DNA of 64,000 nt from Platanthera guangdongensis. Taxonomy: Eukaryota > Streptophyta > Magnoliopsida > Asparagales > Orchidaceae. A program made the position numbers and the translations under genes. The stretch covers positions 9,846,043-9,910,042 of the forward strand of contig CM077155.1 in assembly GCA_039583875.1 (NCBI GenBank). The letters are read 5' to 3'. The notes beneath the pieces are model-generated. The model was not told the DNA's origin and ran no database searches. It saw nothing but the letters and a program-made list of their open reading frames with translations. Shown here piece after piece: positions 10,165-19,718 of the stretch. Within the stretch, counting starts at the first letter, position 1, and each line of letters opens with the position of its first letter.

Positions 10165-11974
10165 TGTTCTGGTTATTATTTTTCTTATTCTTTCTTCTTT
10201 TCTTATTCTTGTGTGTAATTTCAGTTTGATTAAGATTGTTATCTTCTACTTCCTCCTTACCCTCTTCAGAAACAAATTTTATTGGGGTGGTTAATATGTT
10301 TTTTTGAATGAGTGGGGTAGGATTGAGTGGGGTAGGTTATTATTTTTCTTATTCTTTCTTCTTTTCTTATTCTTGTGTGTAATTTCAGTTTGATTAAGAT
10401 TGTTATCTCTACTTCCTCCTTACCCTCTTCAGAAACAAATTTATTGGGGTGGTTAATATGTTTTTCTTTCTTAGGTAAGATTGTTACCTAAGCCCAGCTT
10501 GCCATTAAGTCTGGCATTCACTGTGCTACTGATGTCCATCAACTTGATGCTTCTCCCATTTAGGGGTTCTTCAAGTTTCCTTGCCTCAGTTAGTTCAGAT
10601 CTTAAAGACATAATTTGTTCATTTGCTAGGGTTAGTTCATCTTTTAATTTAGTATTTTCAGAAATCAAATTTTCCTGATTAGTCAGTCTTTCCAAAGTAT
10701 TTTGATTATTTTTCAGAGTTAATTAAGTCAATACACATGGTTTTAAATTCAATTTTGAAACTATCAGAACTATAATCAAAAGATGATAGTACCTGATCAG
10801 CTTCTAATTCTGAAGCATCTTCATTATCATATACTTCTTCATCATCTGGTGGGCTGCTAGAGGCATTGATGGACATGAGGAAGACTTCCCTGACCTTTGC
10901 CTCTTCTTCCTCTTCACTTGAACTGGAAGATGTGGATTCATCTTCTGTGTCACTCCAGGTATCAGCAAGAAATCTCTTCTCCTTTCTTTTCTGTTTGCTG
11001 GAGGAAGGCCTGCTGTATTGTTGTCTTCTGGAGTCCTTCTCTTTTCTTCTTTCTTTCTTTTGATTCTCTGAACACTCCGAGATAAAGTGTCTAGGTTTCC
11101 TGCACCCAAAACGCACTACTTCTTTAGTAGGAGTTTTATTATACCTGGTCTTATCATCCTGCCTAGATGATTTTCTCCTAAAGTCTTTTGTTGCCATTTT
11201 GTAGAATCTCTTGCCAAAGAGACTCATTAGTTCTTCATTAACTGTTGAAGCTTCTGTCTCTTCAGTAGCTTTGAATGCTATATTTTACTCCTTTCTAGCT
11301 GATGGAGGAGTTCTTTGTTCTGCAGCTTCTCTATACTTTATCAGTTGCTCATAGGATTTGAGCTTTCCTAGTAGAGATTCTGTGGAAATCTCATTTAAAC
11401 TCCTGGCCTCCTTGATTGGCCAGATCTTGGAATCCCATGAGTATGAGAAGCACATGAGGATCTTATCATTCACTTCAGTAAGAGTGATGTCCATGTCTAA
11501 AGTCTTTAGCTCATTGATTATTGAGCTCAATCTGTTGTACATGTCAGCAACAGATTCTGACTAATCCTTCTTGAAGTTCTCATATTGGGAGATGAGAGTT
11601 GATCTTCTATCTTTCCTCTCATTAGTAGAACCAGCTACCATCTGGTTAAGAGAGTCCCAAATAGCCTTGGCTGAGGTGCACTCAGCCACCTTCTGGAAGA
11701 TGTCATCAGATATAGTCTGAGCCAGGATATTCATGGCCTTTGCATCAACAATCTTGGCCTTCTTCTAAGCATCTGTCCACTTAGGTGGTGGAACATCATG
11801 TATTCTTGATGTTGAAGTAGATGCAGTTTGTTGAGGAGGACCTGTCAAAATAGAATTGTAAATGTCATCATCAATGGAATTCATATAAAGTTTAATTCTT
11901 GCCTTCCAGATGGCAAACTTATTTAAGTTGTACACTGGAGGTCTGGTGCTTGCATAATCCTTGTTCTGTGCCAT
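10165..11974 (-). pseudogene. gag: SIRE-like copia gag (truncated element)
   Basis: Gag of a SIRE-type element. The minus strand opens with MAQNKDYASTRPPVYNLNKF and AIWKARIKLYMNSIDDD, continues with the core (RLSSIINELKTLDMDITLTE) and reaches a zinc knuckle at about 11100, RFGCRKPRHFISEC, in which the first Cys is Arg. An acidic Ser/Glu stretch and a coiled-coil-like segment (NTKLKDELTLANEQIMSLRS) follow, as in SIRE gag. The end is duplicated in tandem (10171-10464). Several stops and frameshifts are present. Pol and the 3' LTR are missing: the element ends against the neighbouring copia element. Confidence 0.8.
10171..10464. repeat. Tandem duplication inside gag, 164-bp period
   Basis: GGTTATTATTTTTCTTATTC begins at 10171 and again at 10335. 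Both copies run about 130 bp nearly identically to GGTGGTTAATATGTTTTT. Copy two lacks a T in ATCTTCTAC and a T in AAATTTTATT. On the minus strand copy one reads FVSEEGKEEVEDNNLNQTEI, so a coding segment was duplicated. Confidence 0.9.
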
Positions 11975-12065
11975 GCTATGAAATTAATCCTAAGAGAAAT
12001 AAAAGATTAGATCTAACACAGGATCTTTTGGTTCAAGGGTTAGCTTGTACAACCAAAGGAACACT

Positions 12066-12079
12066 ACTCTGATAACAAT
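12066..12079 (-). promoter_or_regulatory. Primer binding site of the SIRE-like element
   Basis: The minus strand reads ATTGTTATCAGAGT immediately after the LTR end CTCACTTTCA. It matches the tRNA-iMet-complementary TTGGTATCAGAG with one or two changes. Confidence 0.75.
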
Positions 12080-13765
12080 TGAAAGTGAGGGTTAGACCTG
12101 ATATACTCTAGAAGGGGGGGGGGGTGAATAGAGTATCTTGAAAACTTTTTGTTGTTTATAAGATTTTCAGAGTAAAGCAAATAATATATACCAATATTAA
12201 CAGAAAGCAAAAAAGAGCAACCTAAGATTAATCTAACACAGTCACAGCAAAACAAAACTAACACAGGCACAACAAAAAAAAAAGAAAGAGGGCAACCAGA
12301 CAATACAAGAACTTTTATAGTGATTCCCCAACTTGGGTATATCCACTCTTCTACCACCCTGGTAGAAATCCACTAACAGGTTTTGATCAAGTGATTGCCA
12401 TCAATGAGCTTTTGATCAGGTGCTCAAAAACCAACCCAAGTCTTTTGATCAGGAGACTTACAACCAAAGAATAACTTTTGAAGAGAGTTAAAGAACCCTT
12501 TGTACAGTGAGGGGGTGATAGATTTATGGGGTCTTCTCTTTCTCAAAGCAACTAAGAAGACAAGTGGATCTTGATGTTGCCAAAGCTCCCCCCTGAGATA
12601 TTGAATTGTTCAGTAAGATTGGAGCTTTGCTTCAGGGTGTAGGTCTTCTATCTTCATCCTTGATTTGAATAGATCCAGGAACTTCTTGACTGATAGAAGT
12701 TTGTTGTCCTTGAAGAATCCTGGAGTTAAGGTTGAAGAAGACTTTTGATTTGAAATGAATTTTCTTCTTCTTCTTCTTCAGCAATGTCAAAGTGAAAACA
12801 AGATTGTTTTCAGTACAGAGAAGGATTAGAATGTGATTGATGTTGATCTTCTCTGTGTGCCTTGTGTTCTCTTTCTAGTCTGGACTCTCTTCTTCACTTA
12901 TGTATCTATTGTTCTTTAAGAAGAAAAGAAAAATATCATTTATATGATCAGTCGAATTTTTCCTTTGAATTTTTGAATTCCTTATTCATTAATTGCTGGC
13001 GGCCTGGAGAATGAAATACAGCTGGATAGAATATCTGCATTAATGGATTTCCCAACTGTACTATTGAAAAGCGGCAAGTAATAATCCTGATGAATATCAT
13101 AATCAATGTTCCTTCTAACGGTTATATTCAGAGAATATTAAGCATTGATTATTCATGAATTATTGCAATAGATAAGGACAAAGGAAAGGAAAAATCCAAG
13201 TCTGGATCTGCACAAAATTCGCCGCGCAAAGAACAGATTTCGTCGACCTGAGTCCAGAGATTGTCGACTAGAGAAATCATGTTCGTCGACCAGATAATTC
13301 TTGTTCATCGACCTGAGCACCAAGTTCTTTGACCTGAGAACAACTAACTGTTTTCTGATAAAACTTGCCAATTCTGTGCTCTAAGTTGGTCGAGCTGATA
13401 ACATAACTTCGTCGACTGGAGTTCAGAGAAAGGATTCTGGACTTAGAATGTTGAAGTTGAACTACCAGAAATCGTCGACCTAAGCTCGAATATCGTCGAG
13501 CTCAACTCAGAGAATTTACTCTGAGTTCGTCGAGCTGAGCATGACTTTCGTCGAGCTGAGTTCGACGGACGTCAAACTCACTTTCCTGAATCTTGATTTT
13601 TCTCTAAGTCTGGAGTCTTCTGCAGTCTTTTGTTGGCTTTTCCATGCAATGTTGAATCTAAGGACATAGCCTAAACTCTAGGGCACAGACATGACCCTGG
13701 CTATACATGTTGGGTCAATAATCCTAGTTAGTGAACCTTGCCCAAAACAAACTAGGGATCCAATA
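12080..13765 (-). mobile_element. 5' LTR of the truncated SIRE-like element
   Basis: On the plus strand it begins TGAAAGTGAG next to the primer site and ends GGGATCCAATA. It is the reverse complement of the solo LTR at 49259-51032, which begins TGTTGGATCCC and ends CTCACTTTCA, so the last bases have changed from CAACA to CAATA. Length 1686 bp. It contains a run of TCGTCGA and TCGTCGAC words at about 13225-13560. The rest of a Tekay-like LTR continues directly at 13766, so this element sits against or inside that LTR. Confidence 0.85.
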
Positions 13766-14869
13766 CGTACTCACTCGAGAAATATGGGAAATCACATACA
13801 TCATAAACGACATCTTGCCGCAACGAATTTCTACAAAATCCATAAGGCTCGCTATGCAACATCACAGAGTCGGACTAACGGTCGCGACTACGGCTTCACC
13901 CACAATGCCTAATCCACTAACGGAGCGGATCTATAATATAAAATCATGTCATGAGAACTTAGCCGGTTGAAAACCACCGCAACGGACTTGCCACCGCGAA
14001 TCTGGACTCGGCTAGCGATTTGGGGCTCTGAAGCTTCTCCGGCAGCCAGATCTCTCCTTCACCTTCTTCCTTACTCTCCCTTCTCTCTAAAACTTTAGAA
14101 AGAGAAGACTTGAAGAAGAATGAGGGTTTTAAACCATATTCCCAAATATAACTCAGCAAGGACAGCTCTGGACCATCAGATCCCAATAGAAGGAAACAAA
14201 CGGCCACGATTCTCACTTAAAACCAAACTCTTGGGCCGAACACGTCTTGTGACACGCCCATGTCCAAGGCCGTGTACCTCAATCGACGTCGAAACTATCG
14301 CACCCAGAAAAGAACACGGGTTCTCGACACGCCCGTGTCAAACATAACACGCCCGTGTCACTTAGTACACGGTCGTGTGCCTGGGCGTGTTCCTCCATCA
14401 ACACAGGACCAAACACAACCCTAGGAGAACACGGGTACTCGACACGCCCGTGTCACATTTGACACGCCTGTGTCAAACCCGAACACGCCTGGGCACCATG
14501 CCGTGTTTATCCCCTCACACGGCCCGGCTAACATCCCAAGCAGGATACGGCCTGGGACACGCCCATGTCGCAGGCCGTGTTCGTTGTCTCAACGATCGTC
14601 GACCGCACTTTCATCGACCGCACGAAAATTCATCGAACCCGAGCATGATACGGCCTTGTACACGCCCGTGTCCTAGGCCGTGTTCACTTTCTCGACTCTT
14701 CATTGAGCGTAGTTCGTCGAGCGCAGTTCGTCGACCACCCGGTTCTTCGTCAAACCCGAGCACGATACGGCCTTGGACACGCCCGTGTCCCAGGCCATGT
14801 GACCCCTACCAAGATCCTGACTTGGCTCTAAACGTTGTCCGTCCCTCTTTTGAGTTTCGGGGCGTTACA
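13766..14869 (-). mobile_element. Truncated 3' LTR of the minus-strand Tekay-like chromovirus
   Basis: It matches 20948-22203 of the 5' LTR, from CGTACTCAC(T/C)(C/T)GAGAAATA to the minus-strand start TGTAACGCCCCGAAACTC at 14869. An internal stretch of about 150 bp present in the 5' LTR (around 21127-21303) is absent here. The outer 1.2 kb of the LTR is replaced by the SIRE-like LTR. It carries an array of ACACGCCCGTGTC and GTGTCCCAGGCCGTGT words at 14250-14800. Confidence 0.85.
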
Positions 14870-14885
14870 ACTCTCTCCCCCTTAA
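14870..14885 (-). promoter_or_regulatory. Polypurine tract of the Tekay-like element
   Basis: The minus strand reads TTTTAAGGGGGAGAGAG before the LTR start TGTAACGCC. This marks the internal side of the 3' LTR. Confidence 0.75.
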
Positions 14886-14930
14886 AAGAATTTCGCCCCG
14901 AAATTACATAAACAAAAAGATAGACAAAAC

Positions 14931-15428
14931 TTAAATTATATCTGAAAGGAATAACTCTGGATACTCCTCCAGTATGGTCTGTTCTAGCTCCCACGAGAGC
15001 TCCTTATGACCGCAGTTGTCCCATCGGACTTTTACAAGTTTGACCTCTTTGTTCCGCAACCGCTGAATTTCTGAATCCTCTATAGCGTCTGGATGAGCTC
15101 ACATCCTCAAGTCCTCTTCTATCGGCACTGATGCCGATTCGATCACCACACTAGCCTCTGCTAAGACTTTCCTCAAGACGGAGACATGGAAGACGTCGTG
15201 TAATCCACTCAGCTCTGTGGATAACACTAACCAGTACGCTGCTTGTCCCACCCGTTCTATAATCTCGAAAGGTCCCAAAAACCTTGGACTCAACTTCTTG
15301 AGTCGGCAAATGCGCGAAACGCCTTTAAACGGCTTGTTTTTTAGATAGACCCAATCGCCTATCGCGAACTTTAGCTTCCTATGACAAGCATTAAAATACT
15401 TTGCTTGCCGATCTTGAGCCACTTTCAT
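14931..15428 (-). pseudogene. pol: Integrase C-terminus and chromodomain of the Tekay-like element
   Basis: The minus strand reads MKVAQDRQAKYFNACHRKLK, FAIGDWVYLKNKPFKGV, SPRFLGPFEIIERVG and GLHDVFHVSVLRK, the GPF/Y segment of gypsy integrase. After a stop near 15100 it continues QRLRNKEVKLVKVRWDN and ELSWELEQTILEEYPEL to a TAA at 14931. The VKVRW...WE pattern is a degenerate chromodomain as found in Tekay-type plant chromoviruses; chromodomains guide integration to particular chromatin. The polypurine tract follows within 50 bp. Confidence 0.8.
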
Positions 15429-16546
15429 GCGCTCTTGAATGGTTCACACCAACTCACATGCATCAGCTACCACTTCTTTTCCAAAAGTTTGGTGTCTCCA
15501 GCCTCTGTCCTAGACATCGGTGTTTGACACCACCTTCCATACAAAGCTTTGTATGGCGCCATCTTTATACTTACTTAGTAACTGTTGTTATAAGCGAACT
15601 CTACCATGAATAGGTGATCCACCCACTTCTTGTCGAAGTCGAGAATACACATCCTCAGCATATACTCCATAGTACGGTTCGTTCTTTCGGTTTGCCCGTC
15701 AGTTTGAGGATGGAAAGCCGTGCTGAACTTGAGCTTCGTGCCCAAACTCTTCTTGACCAACCTCCAGTCCTTGGACGTGAAACGTCCATCGCGATCACTA
15801 ACTATACTCTTAGAAATCCCATGTTGTCACACAATGTTGCGAATGTACAACTCTAACAGCTTCTCCAAGCTGTCCTCCTTTCGATTTGGGATGAAGTGAG
15901 CTACTTTGGTCAAGCGATCTACAATCACCCAAATCGCGTCGTTACACTACTGCGATCTAGGTATCACATGCACAAAGTCCATGGAGATGCCATCAAATTT
16001 CCAGTCGGGGATTGGAAGAGGTTTCAGGAACCCTCCTGGCTTCTGACACTCGGCCTTCACCAAGGAACAAGTTTGGCATCGATTCACGTACAAAGCTACG
16101 TCCCGCTTCAGTCTAGGCCACCAAAAGGATTTCTTCATATCCAGGTACATCTTTGTACTGCCCGGGTGAATGGAGTACTTTGTGAAGTGAGCCTCAAACA
16201 TCAACTCCTCATGAAGCTTGCCGAACTGCGGTATACAGATCCTTCCATCCTTCCTCAGAATCCCGTCAATCAACTCCAAGGGGCTGCTCTCGCCCGTTTG
16301 ATCTTCCGCCACATAAGGCTGAAACTCCACATCCAAACGAGTAGCTTCACAAATACGATCAGACAAATCGTTCTGCATTTCAATCCAGTTCAACCATGCC
16401 ATGCTAGACTCGCCCCTTGCTACGCACTCCAAGCCGAGGGACTCCCAGTCCAGCACCAACCGCTCCTCATGAGCTTCGATCCAATTCCCTTGCCTAGAGT
16501 ATTTTCTACTCAAGGCATCTACCACCACATTGACTTTGCCTGACAT
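15429..16546 (-). pseudogene. pol: Tekay-like integrase zinc-finger and core region
   Basis: From the end of RNase H (MSGKVNVVVDALSRKY) the minus strand runs through a spacer to the HHCC zinc finger, with His at HFTKYSIHP and Cys at CQTCSLVKAE, then PIPDWKFDGISMDFVHVIPR with the first catalytic Asp. Stops and frameshifts follow; the third part reads AFHPQTDGQTERTNRTMEYM, holding the catalytic Glu, and MVEFAYNNSY near 15580-15760. Gene order and motifs are those of a gypsy chromovirus. Confidence 0.85.
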
Positions 16547-17230
16547 ATACTAAATCACCGCCCCATAGTCTCCAAGGAACTCGACCCATCTGCTCTACCG
16601 TATATTCAGGTCCTTCTGATCCAGGAGATACTTCAGGCTTTTATGATCCGTGAAGATCTCCAACTTCGCACCATAACATAGTGCCGCCACAACTTCAACG
16701 CAAAGATTACAGCCGCCAATTCCAAGCCATGGACGGGGTAATTCCTCTCATGAGGCTTCAGCTGCCACACTGCCATGTTGCACCAATACGCAACCCAAAC
16801 CACATCCCGATGCGTCACTGAAAATTTGAAATCCTTCAGTCCCTTTTGGTAGACTTAGGATCGGAGCTGTCATCAGCCTTTCCTTCAGTGTCTCAAATGC
16901 CTGATTGCACTCCTGAGTCCACACAAACTTCTGGTGCTTACAAGTCAGTGATGTGAGGGGTAGTACTATCCACGAAAAGTTTTCTACGAACATTCTATAG
17001 TACCCGGCTAGCCCAAGAAAACTTCGAACTTCCACCATGGTTCTCAAAGTCGGCCAATCTCTGATGGCTTCCACTTTTGTTGGATCTACTGCCACCCCAT
17101 CCCCACTAATCATATGGCCAAAAAATGCCACCTTCTCTAGCCAGAACTCGCACTTCGAGAACTTTGCATAAAGCTGGTTCTCTCTCAACACTTGCAAGAC
17201 TATTCTCAAGTGATTCTCAAGCTCCACCAC
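16547..17230 (-). pseudogene. pol: Tekay-like RNase H region
   Basis: The minus strand reads [40 protein letters not shown] and [18 protein letters not shown], the connection after the reverse transcriptase. It continues [18 protein letters not shown] with the first RNase H Asp, and, after frame changes, [21 protein letters not shown] further frameshift precedes the LKYLL-type segment before the integrase. Confidence 0.85.
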
Positions 17231-17936
17231 TGATTTGGAGTAACCAGAATGTCGTCAATAAAGACAACTGCAAATGAGTCTAAGTATTCCCGAAATACTT
17301 GATTCATCAAATCCATGAATACGGATGGTGCGTTCATCAGCCCGAACGGCATCACCGAGGACTCAAAGTGACCATACCTCGTATTAAACGCTATCTTGGC
17401 TATGTCCTCATCTCGAATTCGCAACTGATAGTATCCTGACTTCAAGTCAAACTTTGAATACACCACCGACCCCAACAACTGGTCGAACAGGTCATCTATC
17501 CGAGGAATCAGATACTTATTCTTGACAGTCAATTTATTCAACTCTTGGTAGTCGATGCACAACTGCATACTACCATCTTTATTCTTCACACAAACAACGC
17601 AGGCGCACTCCACGGTGAAGAACTTGGTCTGATATACCCCTGCTCCAATAGTTCCTACAACTGTACCTTGAGTTTAGCCAACTCCTTTGGTGCCATCCTA
17701 AATGGAGGACGTGACACCGGCCTAGCCTCTGGCACTAACTCAATCGAGAAGTCAATCTCCTGTCGAGGAGGTGCTCCCGGAAGTTCATCAGTAAACACAT
17801 CCTCGAACTCTGCCACCACTGGCACTTCCCCAAGTGATAACTTGGAAAGGCGAACCTCCAATAATGCTACAATAGCTACTCCCCCTTGTTTAACTGCCCG
17901 CACCAACTGCATGGCCGAAATCAGGGAACATGCCAC
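17206..17936 (-). pseudogene. pol: Tekay-like reverse transcriptase
   Basis: The minus strand reads VVAEFEDVFTDELPG, EIDFSIELVPEARPVSRPPF, then [32 protein letters not shown] sequence (here [20 protein letters not shown]), [20 protein letters not shown] and the catalytic box VVFIDDILV near 17250. Right after FIDDILV one base is missing, shifting the frame at about 17241. A stop lies near 17650. The LFVKNKDGS and DLFDQL motifs are standard for gypsy reverse transcriptases. Confidence 0.9.
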
Positions 17937-17960
17937 TCCATTAAGGCCCTCAAACTTAAC

Positions 17961-18293
17961 TTATGTCTGTCCTTCGCTTCTCAGGGTCACCACTTTGGAT
18001 AGGCAGTCAATACTGGCACGTTGCTCTGCTAGCCAGTCCATTCCCAAAATCACATCAAACTCAACCAACGGTTGGACCGCTGCTATCAACATGAAGTCAA
18101 TTCCGCCTAGCTTCCAACAAATACTCCCTTTTGACATGGTGGTCATGGATGACCCATTGGGCATGCGCACCTTCAGCTCTGCATCCGCCGAGAACGATAA
18201 AACTCCAATTCTCCGGATGAAGCTTTCCACAAGAAAAGAGTGCGACGCACCCGTATCAAACAATACCCTAGTAGGGTATCTGGAAACTAACAC
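17961..18293 (-). pseudogene. pol: Tekay-like aspartic protease
   Basis: The minus strand reads RYPTRVLFDTGASHSFLVES with the catalytic D-T-G-A, then VEFDVILGMDWLAEQRASID, the flap-to-core segment shared by gypsy proteases. This 110-residue stretch is open, unlike its neighbours, but is out of frame with or separated by stops from gag and reverse transcriptase. Confidence 0.9.
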
Positions 18294-18389
18294 AAAGCCT
18301 AAAATAGAGCATCAAACATAAACGGTTTGAAAGTATGAAGTATAAGATTTAATTTAAACTTCCTCATACTTGTCACCACATCGGGTTGT

Positions 18390-19527
18390 CAGATCGCTTC
18401 CTGCTATCCAAGGTTGTAAGCCCTTGGTTGCACCGGTTGGAACCGAGAAGCGCTAGACTGCACCATCTTCCCTTTCTCTGCGGCACTGGGGCCGGAACGC
18501 ACAGTCTGCTCCTGCCTTGGCTCCTGCTCAGCACCTCCTCGAGTACAAAAACGAGCTATGTACCCCACCTTGCCATAATTAAAGCACGTCGGTGGTCCCT
18601 TAGAGTGAGACCCTCAAGACTTCCACTTGCTTTTCTCACCGGTCTTGAATGGGTGAGGCTTTTTCTTCCACCTATTCCCTTCAGACTTTCCTTGGGATTG
18701 AGAAGGCTTCCCTTCCCCTTGCTTGGGTGCGAAACCCTTACGATGTTGGCTTCGCTCCAGATCACTCTCCAACGTCATGGCAGCCTAAACTAGCTTGTTG
18801 AAACCAACTCTCTTCATGGTGATGATGGGTTGTCTTAGATTCTCCCCTCAGCCCCTGGTAGAAGAGGTTATCCCTCTCCTCATCGTCTATCATTGTTGTT
18901 CCTGCATAACGACCCAACCGAGTGAACTCCTATACATACACGTCCACCATCTTATCCCACTACACTAAGTGCATAAATTGCCTTTGGAGGGCCAACCTTG
19001 TCGACACAGGAATGTACTTCTTTAGGAAAGCATTCCCAAACTCTTCCATGGAAGGGGTGCGTCCGGGAAACTGGCGGCTACTATGGCTGACCCCACAACT
19101 TCGCGTCTCCCTCCAACATGAAGGCCGCAAACTCAATTTCTTCTCCTCTGGCATCTCTGCCGCCCTCAGAAAGCTCTTGCATATGTGCCCATCAATCCTC
19201 TGCATCAGTCGACATACCAACTCCCTTGAACGTTGGAGGATGAAAGCTTAGAAAATACTTCATTTGCTGGTCTCCATGCCCGACAACCACCCTTTCTGCC
19301 AACGGCTCTGCTCGCCTGGCTTCTCCACCCAGCTCGGTCGTCGCCGTATCCGGGGTAGCAGGAGTTGCTACCTTAGCAAGAGGGGTTGCTACTTGAGCTA
19401 TCGCTGCAGCTTGGGATGCCACCATTGCTTCTGCAAGCATGCGATAGAAGTCAGTCGGGTTTACACCCATGCCCAAAGGACCCTGAGTAGTAGCACTGCT
19501 TGCTGTAAGCTCTTCTCTTGGTCTCAA
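18390..19527 (-). pseudogene. gag: Tekay-like gag
   Basis: The minus strand starts at the ATG at 19527 (MRPREELTASSATTQGPLGM), then an Ala-rich stretch and YFLSFHPPTFKGVGMSTDAE, the start of the capsid-like domain. Frameshifts near 19190 and 19060 break it; GGRDARGEEIEFAAFMLEGD and LWGQP are still readable, as is the FLKKYIPVSTR segment near 19020. The zinc knuckle near 18560-18600 reads CFNYGKVGYIARFC: the second Cys and the His are both Tyr, each one transition from the usual codon. The gag is dead. Confidence 0.75.
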
Positions 19528-19700
19528 CGTACCCGCCTCGTTGCTTGCACTCTTTCAAAAGCAAGAAAATAAGGAATCAGTCTTGAATCACAAGACTCAA
19601 ATATAAGGACACTCATGGTCCTGCATTACTCTTATGTGGATAGCTTCCATACGCGATCCGATTACGTTAAATCGACCGCCATAACTGACCTTGGACGAAA

Positions 19701-19718
19701 CTGGCTTTAATACCAAAT
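19701..19718 (-). promoter_or_regulatory. Primer binding site of the Tekay-like element
   Basis: The minus strand reads ATTTGGTATTAAAGCCA directly after the LTR end GGTGTTACA. It matches the tRNA-iMet-type TGGTATCAGAGCC with C-to-T and G-to-A changes. Confidence 0.8.

Noticed and set aside
15896..16543. 215-residue plus-strand ORF
   Set aside because: Exactly antisense to the Tekay-like integrase, whose zinc-finger and catalytic motifs are clear on the minus strand.
17545..18321. 258-residue plus-strand ORF
   Set aside because: Antisense to the protease and reverse transcriptase of the Tekay-like element; no domain on this strand.
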